From: Brassicibacter mesophilus
GTDB taxonomy: Bacteria > Bacillota > Clostridia > Tissierellales > Proteiniboraceae
Length of the DNA: 64,000 nt
NCBI RefSeq assembly: GCF_050433385.1
Contig: NZ_JBNPXI010000009.1
Coordinates: 1 to 64,000, forward strand
Direction: 5' to 3'
The position numbers and the translations under genes are program-made. The notes under the pieces were generated by a model. The model was not told the origin of the DNA. It saw nothing but the letters and a program-made list of their open reading frames with translations, and searched no databases. Below, piece after piece: positions 63,094 through 64,000 of the stretch; the stretch's first letter is position 1; each line of letters opens with the position of its first letter.

Positions 63094-63999
63094 CTACTCT
63101 TCCATAGCAAATTCTTCATCTATCTCTTCACAGATTTTTACTAATTTTTCATATTTCTGTTCTAACGACTCTATTGTTAATTTATATTCCATGTCACTTA
63201 GTTCTTCATAAGTATTTAGTAATCCTTCTAATTTATTAATCAAGTAATCTATATCTTTATATAAATGAAATACCGAATCCAATGCTTCAATAGAAAAATA
63301 CCTTTCAGCTATGCCTTCTTTAATTTCTGAAAAAACATCTTTTATACAGTCAAGATTTACTTGAATAAAGGTGTCATTATCATAAAGTTTAGCAAAGTCA
63401 TAGTAAATAGATCCATCAATCATATCCATTAATGCTTTATTTTTAAATTTACTTTTATGTGACTTATTTTCATTGTTAAGCTTGTTAATAATCTCATTTA
63501 GTATATTAGAAACTTGATTTTTCTGCTTTTTAACTAAATCAATTATATTAACATCTTTAAATTCCATTTCTTCATTTATAATTTTAGATAAATATTGAAA
63601 TCCTCTTTTATTTAAAGTTATCTGTGATATATAGATATAGGATGGATCTTTATGTCCCCTTTTAGTTGGATGTCCTATTGTATCATTTCTGATTTCTCTA
63701 ATCTCATAAAGTTCAGGATAGTCCCTTTTTAGGTTCACTTCTATATTAAATATCTCTGATAGATGCTTAATAGCATCTTGCTGAACAAATAATAATTGTA
63801 ATAAGCCATATGTATATAGATACTTTCCTCCTACCTCTGCAGGATAGTCGCTATTATTATAGAATTCAATTCCCCATGTAGTATCTTCCAATACATCTAG
63901 AGAACTACAAACTTGATGCCAATGAGTTAAGTTTTTCATTAACTTATATTGTGTATGTGGTTCATTAATATAGTCTCTTACTTCACCAATTAAATCCAT
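63094..63999 (-). CDS. Possible HEPN-type protein, may extend past the window
   Basis: The 301-residue frame begins at 63999, one base inside the window end, so the true start may lie outside. REIRNDTIGHPTKRG holds an R-x5-H pattern of the HEPN type, and LLQLLFVQQDAIKHLSE precedes it. No membrane segment is seen. It ends seven bases before the ATG of the nuclease gene, and the two are probably one unit. The HEPN call is by pattern only. Confidence 0.6.
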   Translation of the reverse strand: MDLIGEVRDYINEPHTQYKLMKNLTHWHQVCSSLDVLEDTTWGIEFYNNSDYPAEVGGKYLYTYGLLQLLFVQQDAIKHLSEIFNIEVNLKRDYPELYEIREIRNDTIGHPTKRGHKDPSYIYISQITLNKRGFQYLSKIINEEMEFKDVNIIDLVKKQKNQVSNILNEIINKLNNENKSHKSKFKNKALMDMIDGSIYYDFAKLYDNDTFIQVNLDCIKDVFSEIKEGIAERYFSIEALDSVFHLYKDIDYLINKLEGLLNTYEELSDMEYKLTIESLEQKYEKLVKICEEIDEEFAMEE

Positions 64000-64000
64000 C

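Noticed and set aside
1..64000. CRISPR arrays and tRNA or rRNA genes
   Set aside because: No regularly spaced direct repeats with unique spacers and no tRNA-like or rRNA-like sequence was noticed by reading; a tRNAscan or CRISPR search was not possible.

Overview
The window is AT-rich DNA from a low-GC, endospore-forming Firmicute, most likely an anaerobic Clostridia/Tissierellia-type organism. It carries the spoIIAA-spoIIAB-sigF operon, a complete spoVA operon and yunB, and its genes are closely packed with strong Shine-Dalgarno sites. The species cannot be named from the sequence alone.

Region 1 (1-5.6 kb) is accessory. It holds two exported proteins of unknown function, a small membrane protein, an IS200-like element with a Y1 transposase, a decayed IS3 orfA, and fragments of a lost integrative element (a truncated tyrosine recombinase N-terminus and a broken neighbour).

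Region 2 (5.6-33.4 kb) is a chromosomal backbone. It runs: a YebC-type regulator; a four-gene ABC importer with a DUF3798 lipoprotein; nadE; cysK; a split TauE/SafE-type permease; small housekeeping genes (CoA-binding protein, YigZ, Nudix protein, DUF3189 protein, HEAT-repeat protein, HflX); yunB; a class A penicillin-binding protein; spoVAF back to spoVAA; sigF-spoIIAB-spoIIAA; an NhaC-type antiporter; and folD. SpoIIAA/SpoIIAB control SigF in the forespore, and the spoVA genes make the spore dipicolinic-acid channel. A sigma-G-like promoter lies between sigF and the spoVA operon. spoVAA appears to start at a non-AUG codon (AUA or AUU).

Region 3 (33.6-64 kb) looks like a genomic island. It begins at what reads as the 3' end of an RNase P RNA gene whose body is missing, followed by a tyrosine recombinase flanked by a repeated 14-bp palindrome. 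Next come a Y-family polymerase with a LexA box inside its promoter, then almost only minus-strand accessory genes. These include an unrecognised cluster (39.6-50.3 kb) with a helicase-nuclease, an Ymh/HEPN-type protein and several membrane or coiled-coil proteins; a CBASS pair (CD-NTase with AGS-C sensor plus TM-SAVED effector); a complete type I restriction-modification operon (hsdM, hsdS, a small ORF, hsdR, a YgjP-type metallopeptidase); an orphan half-HsdS; and a PD-(D/E)XK nuclease next to a possible HEPN protein at the edge. The island looks like a defence island and probably continues past the right end. The 39.6-50.3 kb cluster is the best candidate for an undescribed system.
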